Assembly (NCBI GenBank): GCA_016937715.1
Contig: JAFGWA010000026.1
Location: 1 to 41,825, forward strand
Length of the DNA: 41,825 nucleotides
Origin: Candidatus Goldiibacteriota bacterium
GTDB lineage: Bacteria > Oederibacteriota > PGYV01
Direction: 5' to 3'
Shown: piece by piece, positions 8,582 through 17,103 of the stretch
Layout of the letters: each line of letters opens with the position of its first letter
How positions within the stretch are numbered: position 1 is the first letter of the stretch
Translations under genes and position numbers: made by a program
Notes under the pieces: generated by a model
What the model was told of the DNA's origin: nothing
The model's input: only the letters and a program-made list of their open reading frames with translations
Database searches by the model: none

Positions 8582-11212
8582 TTGAAAAGCGCTGAATTAA
8601 GAGAATTATACCTGCAGTTTTTTGCGTCCAAAGGGCATCAGATAAAACCAAGCTGGTCTTTAATACCTGAAGATCCGTCACTGTTATTTACGGTGGCCGG
8701 AATGGTGCCTTTTAAAAATTATTTCCTTGGCAAAGTTCCGCTGACGTTTACAAGGGCTACCACGGCACAAAAATGCATAAGGACCAATGATATAGACAAT
8801 GTGGGGCGCACCAGAAGGCATCACACTTTCTTTGAAATGCTTGGGCATTTTTCATTCGGCGATTATTTTAAAGAAGACGCCATAAAATGGATATGGGAGT
8901 TTTTAACCGAAGCCGTAAAATTACCTAAAGACAGGCTTTATATAACTATATATCTTGATGACGATGACGCTTATGATATCTGGGTGAAAAAGATGAAAAT
9001 TCCCGAAGACCGTATTTTCAGGCTTGGGAAAGACACTAATTTCTGGGAAATGGGGCCTGTGGGCCCGTGCGGCTACTGCAGTGAAATATATTTTGATTTT
9101 GAACCGGATAATAAATCTAAAGTGACGGCGCAGGATATAGAGACTAACGATAACCGTTTTCTTGAAATATGCAACAGCGTTTTTACGGAATTTGACAAGC
9201 AGCCGGACGGAAAGCTTCTGCCGCTGGCACAGAAGAATATTGATTTTGGAATGGGGCTTGAAAGGCTTGCGGTGGTTTCCCAGGGCGTGCTATCCAATTT
9301 TGAAACCGACCTGTTTATGCCTATAATAACACAGTGTGAAGAGATTGCCGGCGCCAAATACGGCAAAGATGAAAAGACAAACATATCCCTGCGCGTAATT
9401 GCGGATCACGCCAGGGGTGTTTCTTTTCTTATCGGCGACGGCGTACTTCCGTCAAACGAAGGGCGCGGTTATGTATTAAGAAGGATAATAAGGCGCGCCG
9501 TCAGGCACGGCAGGCTGCTGGGAATTAAAGAAGCTTTTCTTCATACGCTTGTACCGACTGTGGCTGAAATTATGAACGGCGCGTACCCGGAAATTTCACA
9601 GAGAAAAGATTACATTATGCAGATTATAAAAATGGAAGAAGATAAATTCGCGGAGACAATGGATAAGGGAATTGAACTTCTTAACCATGAAATAAAAGGC
9701 CTTAAAGATAAAGGCGAAAAGCATTTATCGGGCGAAGCCGCATTTAAACTTTATGATACTTTTGGCTTTCCTATTGAAATAACAGAGGAGATTCTGGCGG
9801 AAAACGGCATGAACGTCGATAAAGACGGTTTTAAATCTTCAATGGAAGCGCAGAGAGCAATGGCAAAAAAAGCGTGGAAGGGAATTAATTCCGAGCTTGG
9901 CGAAAAAATGCCAAAAGGGACCCTTGAAAAACTTAATGTAACAAAGTTCACCGGTTATGAAACCATAAATGAAGACGGGTGCAAAGTTCTGCTGCTTGCC
10001 GCGAAGAAAGAAAAAGTGCAGTCAGTTGCCGCGGGTCAGGAAGCATTTGTGGTGCTTGATAAAACCCCTTTTTACGCCGAAGGCGGAGGCCAGGTGGGCG
10101 ATAGCGGAATGCTTTATTTTGACGGCGGCGAAGCAAAGGTAAAAGACACGCAGAAAATGGATGAAAAATTCATTCACATCATAAAGGTAATAAAAGGCGA
10201 AATTAAAGAGGGAATGACAGTTAAGGCGCAGGTTGATAAAAATGAAAGAGACGCAACGATGAAAAATCATACATGCACCCACCTTCTTCAGGCGGCTTTA
10301 AGGCTTGTATTGGGATTACATGTAGAGCAGGCAGGTTCGTATGTGGGACCCGACAGGTTAAGGTTCGACTTTACGCATTTCGCGCCGCTTACCGAAGATG
10401 AAATAAAAAAAGTGCAGTTTATCATGAACGGCTGGATACAGGAAAGCTATGACGTAAATGTTGAACTGCTTGATTTTCATCAGGCAAAAGCAAAAGGGGC
10501 CATGGCGCTTTTTGATGATAAATATAAAGATAAAGTCAGAATGGTTACAGTCGGTGATGTCTCGCTTGAGCTGTGCGCCGGGACGCATATAAGCAATTCC
10601 GGAGAGATTGGTATGGTTAAGATAATCTCGTATGGTTCCACGGCGGCGGGAGTGCGCAGGATAGAAGCCGTAACCGGAAGGGGCGCTGAGGCGCTTTTTG
10701 GGGAATATGATGATTTTATAAACGGCTTAAAAGAGCAGTTTAAGGTATCGTCTATAGATGATATAAAGGAAAGGCTGAAAAAACTTGCATCTGAAAATAG
10801 AGAGATGGAAAAAAGTATTTCTGAATACAAAAAAGCTGATGTGTTAAAAAATGTGGAAAGTTACCTTGATTCTGCCGTGGAGATAAACGGATATAAGCTA
10901 ATAACTGTTAAGTTCGCGGATGCCGATAAAAAGGCTGTAAGGGACCTTGGCGATATTTTAAAGGCAAGGGTAAAAAAAGGAGCGGCTTTAATAGCGAATT
11001 CCGTAGAAGGAAAAATTTCTTTCCTGTGCGTTGTTTCTGATGACGCATCAGGAAAACTTGATGCCGGAAAGATAGTTAAAGAGGCGGCTGCCGTATGCGG
11101 CGGCGGCGGCGGCGGAAGAAAAGACATGGCCGAAGCCGGAGGCAAGGACCCTTCAAAAGTGGATGAAGCCATAAATAAAGTAATAGAATTAATAAAAACT
11201 TTGACGGCATAA
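8582..11212 (+). CDS. alaS: Alanyl-tRNA synthetase
   Basis: An 876-aa protein of full AlaRS length that charges tRNA-Ala. The start is TTG at 8582 with AAGGAGG at 8567-8573, eight bases away. The N-terminal class II core has FASKGHQIKPSWSLIP, TFFEMLGHFSFGDYFK and GMGLERLAVV. The editing domain shows the zinc/metal ligands H563 and H567 (HTCTH) and C665 and H669 (CAGTH). The C-terminal C-Ala domain ends with a six-Gly run and RKDMAEAGGKD. It immediately follows recX, and ruvX begins 18 bases downstream. Confidence 0.98.
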   Translation: MKSAELRELYLQFFASKGHQIKPSWSLIPEDPSLLFTVAGMVPFKNYFLGKVPLTFTRATTAQKCIRTNDIDNVGRTRRHHTFFEMLGHFSFGDYFKEDAIKWIWEFLTEAVKLPKDRLYITIYLDDDDAYDIWVKKMKIPEDRIFRLGKDTNFWEMGPVGPCGYCSEIYFDFEPDNKSKVTAQDIETNDNRFLEICNSVFTEFDKQPDGKLLPLAQKNIDFGMGLERLAVVSQGVLSNFETDLFMPIITQCEEIAGAKYGKDEKTNISLRVIADHARGVSFLIGDGVLPSNEGRGYVLRRIIRRAVRHGRLLGIKEAFLHTLVPTVAEIMNGAYPEISQRKDYIMQIIKMEEDKFAETMDKGIELLNHEIKGLKDKGEKHLSGEAAFKLYDTFGFPIEITEEILAENGMNVDKDGFKSSMEAQRAMAKKAWKGINSELGEKMPKGTLEKLNVTKFTGYETINEDGCKVLLLAAKKEKVQSVAAGQEAFVVLDKTPFYAEGGGQVGDSGMLYFDGGEAKVKDTQKMDEKFIHIIKVIKGEIKEGMTVKAQVDKNERDATMKNHTCTHLLQAALRLVLGLHVEQAGSYVGPDRLRFDFTHFAPLTEDEIKKVQFIMNGWIQESYDVNVELLDFHQAKAKGAMALFDDKYKDKVRMVTVGDVSLELCAGTHISNSGEIGMVKIISYGSTAAGVRRIEAVTGRGAEALFGEYDDFINGLKEQFKVSSIDDIKERLKKLASENREMEKSISEYKKADVLKNVESYLDSAVEINGYKLITVKFADADKKAVRDLGDILKARVKKGAALIANSVEGKISFLCVVSDDASGKLDAGKIVKEAAAVCGGGGGGRKDMAEAGGKDPSKVDEAINKVIELIKTLTA

Positions 11213-11230
11213 AACAACAGGAGAATCACA

Positions 11231-11656
11231 TTGAGAATAATGGCATTTGATTCAGGTACGAAAAGGATAGGCGTGGCATCAAGCGATGAAACCGCTTTAA
11301 TAGCGGCGGGAATAGGCTACATAGAAGTAAACGAGAAAACGGATGAAGAAATTAAAAAAGTGGTGGAAGAAAGAAAACCGGGCAGGCTTGTAGTCGGCAG
11401 GCCTTTAAATATGAACGGGACGGATAATCCCAAGACAACGTTTGCCAATGAACTTGCGGAAAGGTTAAAAACGCTTTTTCCGGAAATGGAAATAGTGATG
11501 TGGGATGAAAGGCTTACTTCTATGCAGGCTAATAAAATGCTTATTGCCGGCGGTATGAGGCGCGACAAAAGAAAAGAAACCGTGGATAAAGTGGCTGCGG
11601 CTCTTATTCTGCAGAATTACCTTGATTTTCTTAAAATGAGGGAGCGCAATGTCTGA
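11231..11656 (+). CDS. ruvX: RuvX/YqgF-family RNase H-fold nuclease
   Basis: A 141-aa protein of normal family length, starting at TTG 11231 with AGGAG seven bases upstream. It shows FDSGTKRIGVASSD near the N-terminus (the first acidic residue and the G-x-x-R-x-G signature), VVGRPLNMNGT, MWDERLTS and DKVAAALILQNYL with the last acidic residue. YqgF proteins are proposed Holliday-junction resolvases and also take part in 16S rRNA maturation. The alaS-ruvX-mltG order is common in bacteria. It overlaps mltG by eight bases. Confidence 0.95.
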   Translation: MRIMAFDSGTKRIGVASSDETALIAAGIGYIEVNEKTDEEIKKVVEERKPGRLVVGRPLNMNGTDNPKTTFANELAERLKTLFPEMEIVMWDERLTSMQANKMLIAGGMRRDKRKETVDKVAAALILQNYLDFLKMRERNV

Positions 11657-12674
11657 ACGCAAAAAAACTTTAACGGCGGCGGTTAAATTTGTGACTGTTT
11701 TTTTTATGGCGTTATTATCAGCCGTAATTTTCTGTTTTTTTATACCGGTTCATCCGCTGTCTGATGATAAGGTAAATGTATATATAAATTACGGTTCAGG
11801 AATAAGGGCTATTTCCAGGGAATTAAAAAATGCCGGTGTTATAAGAAACAGGACGGTTTTCAGGGTATATTCAATTATTTCAGGCAATACCACAAACCTG
11901 AAAGCCGGAGAGTATGAATTTGGCTATAATGAAAACATAGCGGGTATTATAAAAAGAATGGCAATAGGGGATGTTATCAAACACCCTGTTACCGTGACCG
12001 AAGGCATGGATGTATCCGAAATAGCCGCGGCGCTTGCGTCAAAAAGTATGGCTGACCCCGCGCGCTTTATGGCTTTGTGCAGGGATCCGGAATTCCTTAA
12101 GAAAAACGGATTTCCAAGAAACAATGCGGAAGGTTTTCTTTTTCCTGACACTTATAGCTTTGTAAAAGGGGAGACAGAAGAGCGCGTTATAGCGGCCATG
12201 TACGCGCGGTTTAAGCAGAAAGTTGCCCTGAATATAGATGAAAATTATGTAATCAACGGTTATAAAATAAACGGATACGGAATTTTAAAACTTGCCTCTA
12301 TAATAGAAAAAGAAGCGCAGCTGGATTCTGAAAGGCCCAAAGTGGCTTCTGTATTCTATAACAGGTTAAAGTCGGAAGAAGCATACCTGCAGAGGCTTGA
12401 ATCCTGCGCCACGGTAAGGTACGCTAAAAATAAGAAAAAAGGCGCGCTTTTATACAAGGATCTCAGATTCAATTCTCCCTATAACACATATATAACTATC
12501 GGATTACCCCCCGGGCCGATATGCAATCCGGGAATTAAAAGTATAGAAGCCGCAATGGCTCCGGCAGACACAAAATACAGGTACTTTGTGGTAAAGGCTG
12601 ACGGGGCGCATACTTTTTCTGAAACTTTAAATCAGCATAACGCGGCCAAACAGCAGTACAAGGACAATAAATGA
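11649..12674 (+). CDS. mltG: Endolytic murein transglycosylase MltG
   Basis: A 341-aa inner-membrane enzyme that cleaves nascent glycan strands. An N-terminal transmembrane segment (about 11-33) is followed by a LysM-like part (GSGIRAISRELKNAGVI) and the YceG domain with EGFLFPDTYSF (161-171), SIIEKEAQ (217-224) whose Glu220 matches the E. coli catalytic Glu218, and GLPPGPICNPG. The usual LQSD motif after the catalytic helix reads LQRLESCATV, a modest departure. The start overlaps ruvX, so translation is probably coupled. Confidence 0.95.
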   Translation: MSERKKTLTAAVKFVTVFFMALLSAVIFCFFIPVHPLSDDKVNVYINYGSGIRAISRELKNAGVIRNRTVFRVYSIISGNTTNLKAGEYEFGYNENIAGIIKRMAIGDVIKHPVTVTEGMDVSEIAAALASKSMADPARFMALCRDPEFLKKNGFPRNNAEGFLFPDTYSFVKGETEERVIAAMYARFKQKVALNIDENYVINGYKINGYGILKLASIIEKEAQLDSERPKVASVFYNRLKSEEAYLQRLESCATVRYAKNKKKGALLYKDLRFNSPYNTYITIGLPPGPICNPGIKSIEAAMAPADTKYRYFVVKADGAHTFSETLNQHNAAKQQYKDNK

Positions 12675-13594
12675 AAAAATCACTGTTTGCCGCAGCCCTG
12701 TTTTTAATTCAGGCCGCGTGTGTCTGCGCTTTTACCGCGGATTCTGGCGCGCCCGTATATACACAACCCTATTACCTGCAGGCCGAATATACGGAAAAAT
12801 ATTTTGAATATAAAAGTTTTTATATTATTCAGGGTGAAGACAGTTACTATAACAGGCTTCTTGAAGGGCTTACCACGCAGGTGATGACCGGAATGTCGCA
12901 GTCTTTCAGGCTTTCAATAAACCTTCCGGAAGATTATTCCGCGGGGATAAGTGTTCTGCATGTCCTGCAGAAAATGGGTGATTATAATTTAAATAATTTT
13001 CAGTCGCTTACAGTGGCAGCGGACAGGAAAATAGGGGATATGTTCAGCGTGGGCGCCGGAATAAGGGTGCCTTTAATTGAAAATCTGCCTGACGATCCAA
13101 GGCTTCTGGATTATAGCGATAAACTGAATCTGATATTAAGGGCGCAGGCGCGTATGCCTTTATGGCTGCTTAGGTTTTACGCGGATGTAATATTTGAACA
13201 GAACCTTAAAAATGTAATGTATAAAAATGAAATTACGGCAATGGCGGGGATGGGTGTTGAAGTGTTTAATGACCCGGAAAAACAGAAAATTACGCTTCTG
13301 TGTGAAGCCGGCGCGCAGTATTGGATATATGGCGAATATTTCTCATATATATGGAAAGCTGTGCCGCAGGCTGTACTTTCTTTTAACGGCGGATTTGACC
13401 TTGTGTTTTCCGTGGATTTTTTACTGGATGCTTACAGGGTGTATGCAAATGAACCGGATGATATTTTATTTTCCGTAAAAGCCAATTATTCTTTTGACCC
13501 GCTGCCTCATCCCAAAGAAGGACAGGAAGGCGGCGATGACAATTCGGGAGGCACCACAATTTATTACCCGGAGCCGGAAAAAGAGCTAGAGTAA
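12671..13594 (+). CDS. Secreted, probable outer-membrane beta-barrel protein, unknown
   Basis: A 307-aa protein overlapping the mltG stop by four bases (ATGA). Residues 1-20 (MKKSLFAAALFLIQAACVCA) are a clear signal peptide. The mature part has alternating hydrophobic and polar segments rich in Y/F/L, such as FSVGAGIRVPLIENL, LRFYADVIFEQNL and QAVLSFNGGFDLVFSVDFLL, typical of a beta barrel of about ten strands. A low-complexity tail of G/D/E follows (PKEGQEGGDDNSGG). It was not matched to a named family. Its coupling to mltG and position before rnr suggest expression with the envelope genes. Confidence 0.8.
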   Translation: MKKSLFAAALFLIQAACVCAFTADSGAPVYTQPYYLQAEYTEKYFEYKSFYIIQGEDSYYNRLLEGLTTQVMTGMSQSFRLSINLPEDYSAGISVLHVLQKMGDYNLNNFQSLTVAADRKIGDMFSVGAGIRVPLIENLPDDPRLLDYSDKLNLILRAQARMPLWLLRFYADVIFEQNLKNVMYKNEITAMAGMGVEVFNDPEKQKITLLCEAGAQYWIYGEYFSYIWKAVPQAVLSFNGGFDLVFSVDFLLDAYRVYANEPDDILFSVKANYSFDPLPHPKEGQEGGDDNSGGTTIYYPEPEKELE

Positions 13595-13619
13595 TTGTTT
13601 AATACCATATGGGGGAATA

Positions 13620-15719
13620 GTGAAAAGGAAAAATGACAGGCGCAAGGAAGTAACCGTTGAATCAGTTCTGTCGGTTATCAAAGAAAAAGGCATTTCTGTT
13701 AACGTGAAAAGTGTCTTAATTGCTCTTGGGGCGCCAAAGACGGAACGTTCCAAAATAAAAAAAATATTAAAACAGCTTGCCAGGGAAGGCAGCATAGAAA
13801 AATCAAGAAACAGGTTTGCCGTATCCGGCGCTTTTGAACGGTCTAATACGGTGCAGGGCAAAGTTGACCTTAAAGCGGATTTTGGTTTTCTTCTTGTGGA
13901 AGGCGGCGAGGATATTTTTCTTGGAAGGCGCACTGTGGCGGAATTATTGCCCGGCGATGAAGTGGAAATCTATGTGAAAAAGAGCAGGGTAGGCGCGAGG
14001 GAAGGGACGTTAAAACGGATAATTAAACGCGGGGATGGTCCTTTTATGTGCAGGGTAAAAATGGTAGGCACGCGCCTTTATGCCTCTCTTGTATTTAAAG
14101 AAACGCCCTTCATCAAACTTAAAAAAAGCGATTTTGAGCTGAAAATTAATGATATTGTGCTTATTGAAATTTCAGAGACGCCGGACGGATTAGCGGGTGA
14201 AGTAATTTCCCATCTTGATGATACGGATAATGTGGAAATGCATAAACTGTTTATTCTGAATAAGCGCGATATAAGGCAGAAATTTCCGGACGAAGTCCTG
14301 GCAGAAGCGGACAAACTTGAAATTCCTAAAGATGTAATTGCCGGAAGGGTGGATTTAAGAAAAGACACCATAATTACAATAGACCCTTTTGACGCCAAGG
14401 ATTTTGATGACGCCATATCTTTATACACCGAAAACGGGAATTATATGCTTGGGGTGCACATAGCCGATGTCACGCATTTTCTGCACGAAGGCACCGCAAT
14501 GGATGAAGAGGCTTATGAACGTTCGGTAAGCACTTACCTTCCGGGCGAGGTAATTCCAATGCTTCCGGAACGTCTTTCCAATGACATGTGTTCGCTTGTG
14601 GAAGGCAAAGACAGGCTTACTTTTTCCGTCTTTATGGAAATCAGCCCTGAAGGCGAAGTTATAAAGTATGATATTAAGGAAAGTGTTATTAGAAACAGCA
14701 AAAGATTCGCGTATGAACAGGTGGAAGATATAATAAAAGGAAGATTGGAAATTAAAGACAGGAATATCAAAGAAATGGTTTTTTTAATGGCTGAATTAAA
14801 GGACGTGCTGCGCAAAAAGATGTTTGAAGGCGGCATGGTCGATTTTGATCTTGGCGAACCCATTCTGCTTATGGGCGACGGATTTCAGGTCAGGGACATA
14901 AGAAGAAAGATGGGCCTTGATTCCCATAAACTTATAGAGTATTGCATGATATACGCAAATGTCTGCGCAGCTGATTTTATTACAAAAAATTACTCCGCGG
15001 GTATGTTCAGGATACACCCTCAGCCGGTGGAGAAAGATATTATGGAATTTAATGATTTTGCCGCTGCCATGGGGTATACGGTAAGGATAAAAAAACCGGA
15101 AAGTAAAGAGTTTCAGGCTGCCGCTGAAAAAATTAAAGGGACGGAAAAAAGCATATTCCTGGAGCGTAAACTGCTGCGTGCCATGCAGCTGGCAAGGTAT
15201 TCAGAGGTTAATCAGGGCCATTTCGGGCTGGCGCTTAAAAAATACACTCATTTTACGTCTCCTATCCGCCGTTATGCCGATGTTGTCGTCCATAGGCTTA
15301 TAAAAAATAAACTTGGGACACAGTTTATGAAGGATACGGATAAGGCATATTTAAAAGGTTCGGCGTATGATATTTCCACGCACGAAGAAAATTCGGAAAA
15401 AGCGGAAAATGATATTTTTAGATTGTACGCGCTTAATTTTTTAAAGGAAAAGCTTGGTGATACGCTTGAAGTTATTATCACCAGAATAACCAAGAACGGT
15501 TTTGTGGTGGAACTTTCGCAGTACCCTGTGGAAGGGTTCATGAATTTTGACGCGATGCGCGATGATTATTATTTGTACGATGAAACAAGGCAGATGGCTG
15601 TCGGCAGAAGGACAAAGAAAATATTCAGGCTTGGCGATAAAATATCTGCTATAATAGTAAAAATAACGCTTGAAACCCTTAAAATGGAGCTTGAAATTGA
15701 TGATGAAGACCGCGCTTAA
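13620..15719 (+). CDS. rnr: Ribonuclease R (RNB family 3'-5' exoribonuclease)
   Basis: A 699-aa protein starting at GTG 13620 with GGGGGAA upstream. It has an N-terminal winged-helix region (about 10-70), a cold-shock-like part (GKVDLKADFGFLLVEGGEDIF), the RNB catalytic core with IDPFDAKDFDDAI at 254-266 (metal-binding Asp residues), YLPGEVIPMLPERLSNDMCSL, FTSPIRRYADVVVHRLI, and a C-terminal S1 domain. It degrades structured RNA processively. The length is somewhat short compared with enterobacterial RNase R because there is no long basic tail. Its end overlaps the next gene. Confidence 0.96.
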   Translation: MKRKNDRRKEVTVESVLSVIKEKGISVNVKSVLIALGAPKTERSKIKKILKQLAREGSIEKSRNRFAVSGAFERSNTVQGKVDLKADFGFLLVEGGEDIFLGRRTVAELLPGDEVEIYVKKSRVGAREGTLKRIIKRGDGPFMCRVKMVGTRLYASLVFKETPFIKLKKSDFELKINDIVLIEISETPDGLAGEVISHLDDTDNVEMHKLFILNKRDIRQKFPDEVLAEADKLEIPKDVIAGRVDLRKDTIITIDPFDAKDFDDAISLYTENGNYMLGVHIADVTHFLHEGTAMDEEAYERSVSTYLPGEVIPMLPERLSNDMCSLVEGKDRLTFSVFMEISPEGEVIKYDIKESVIRNSKRFAYEQVEDIIKGRLEIKDRNIKEMVFLMAELKDVLRKKMFEGGMVDFDLGEPILLMGDGFQVRDIRRKMGLDSHKLIEYCMIYANVCAADFITKNYSAGMFRIHPQPVEKDIMEFNDFAAAMGYTVRIKKPESKEFQAAAEKIKGTEKSIFLERKLLRAMQLARYSEVNQGHFGLALKKYTHFTSPIRRYADVVVHRLIKNKLGTQFMKDTDKAYLKGSAYDISTHEENSEKAENDIFRLYALNFLKEKLGDTLEVIITRITKNGFVVELSQYPVEGFMNFDAMRDDYYLYDETRQMAVGRRTKKIFRLGDKISAIIVKITLETLKMELEIDDEDRA

Positions 15720-17094
15720 GGTATTTTTGCTGTTTGTGCTGCCTGTGTCGTCTTTTGCCACAAGCGCCGGAGTCACTTCTTTATTTGACATCGGCATGGG
15801 TGTAAGGGCGCAGTCAATGGGATGCGCGTTTATAGGCGGCGAAGGCGACAGCAGCAGTATAAAAGCAAATCCGGCAGCCCTTTTTACATTGGAACGGCTG
15901 GAGATACAGGCAGCTTACACGCCTATGTATTTTGATACTGCGTATAATTATATCTCGGCGGCATTACCTACAACCGATTTTGGCGCTTTTGGAGTCTCCG
16001 CGGCTATGATGTCAACGGAAGATATAATTCAGCGCGATGAAGACGGGGCAGAGGCCGGTAAAACATCACAGCTGCTTGCTGAATTCACGGCGGCGTATTC
16101 CAATAAACTGTATTTTGAAGGGCTTCTTGGAGGCATATCTTTTAAAGTGGACCACCATGGAATTGCAGGGTATTCGGATACTTCGTTCGGCATTGATGCC
16201 GGGCTGCAGTATTCAATTAAACCTGATGATAAAAGCACGGTAACTGCAGGGCTGCTGTTTAGAAATCTGCTGGAACCCTCAATAAATCTTGACGGCAATG
16301 CGGATATTTACCCGCGCCAGGTTCTGCTGGGGGCGGGTTATTCACGCAAGTTTAAAAATGTAGTGGTTTCAATTTTTGCCGACGGGTCGGTGCCGGTAGG
16401 CACGGAATTTGAATTCATGGCAGGGGCGGAACTGGGAATACTGGAAATATTTTTTGTAAGGGGCGGATATAATTCTTACGGCATAATTTCTTTTGGCGCA
16501 GGAATATCGGTGATGGAAAACTACATGCTGGATTACGGTTATTTTATGAATGATATAGAAGGGCAGCACAGGGTATCCGTCAGGGCAAGATTTGGTGAAA
16601 ATGTAAGCGATTTACGGGCAAGAAAAGAGGAAATTGAGAATAAAAAAGTTGAAGAAAAGGCCAAAGCAATGGCTTCAAAAGAACTTCAGGAAATGAAAAA
16701 GACAATTGAGTCCATTAAAAAAGACTCTGCCAAACTGGAATATTTTAAGGCGTCGCATTATACCAAAGGGCTTGAGGCCTACTATGAAAATGATTATCAG
16801 AGGGCGGTCCTTGAATTTGAAACGGTTTACAGGGCTGACATAAATTACCTTAATACCGCGTATTATGTATCCATGGTAAAGACTATTTTAAGAAAGTCCA
16901 AGGAAGAAATGTACAGCGACGCCGTGCTTAAGCTTTACAAGTCCGGCGTTGATAAATACATGAATGAGGATTACACGGGCGCTAAAAAAGAATGGGAAAA
17001 GATACTTGCCATTGACCCGTATAATAAACTGGCGCTTGATAACTTAAAAGAAGTTAATTCAATGCTGCTTGGCATTGAAAAAATAGAAAAATAG
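15700..17094 (+). CDS. PorV/PorQ-like outer-membrane barrel fused to coiled coil and TPR
   Basis: A 464-aa protein when started at ATG 15700, overlapping rnr; ATG 15703 or upstream TTG codons are alternatives. The signal peptide is residues 1-20 or so. The N-terminal 290 residues resemble PorV/PorQ (FadL-like) barrels: DIGMGVRAQSMGCAFIGGEGDSSSIKANPAAL is the typical opening (given here in pieces: GMGVRAQSMG, ANPAAL), and a closing barrel region has FGAGISVMENYMLDYG. A charged coiled coil (about 312-352) and two TPR-like units (YTKGLEAYYENDYQRAVLEF and YMNEDYTGAKKEWEKILAID) follow. PorV proteins act in type IX secretion; here only the fold is supported. Confidence 0.82.
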   Translation: MMKTALKVFLLFVLPVSSFATSAGVTSLFDIGMGVRAQSMGCAFIGGEGDSSSIKANPAALFTLERLEIQAAYTPMYFDTAYNYISAALPTTDFGAFGVSAAMMSTEDIIQRDEDGAEAGKTSQLLAEFTAAYSNKLYFEGLLGGISFKVDHHGIAGYSDTSFGIDAGLQYSIKPDDKSTVTAGLLFRNLLEPSINLDGNADIYPRQVLLGAGYSRKFKNVVVSIFADGSVPVGTEFEFMAGAELGILEIFFVRGGYNSYGIISFGAGISVMENYMLDYGYFMNDIEGQHRVSVRARFGENVSDLRARKEEIENKKVEEKAKAMASKELQEMKKTIESIKKDSAKLEYFKASHYTKGLEAYYENDYQRAVLEFETVYRADINYLNTAYYVSMVKTILRKSKEEMYSDAVLKLYKSGVDKYMNEDYTGAKKEWEKILAIDPYNKLALDNLKEVNSMLLGIEKIEK

Positions 17095-17103
17095 GCGGGA
17101 AAG

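Noticed and set aside
8582-11212. Minus-strand frames of 60-120 aa within alaS
   Set aside because: Antisense shadows of a complete alaS gene.
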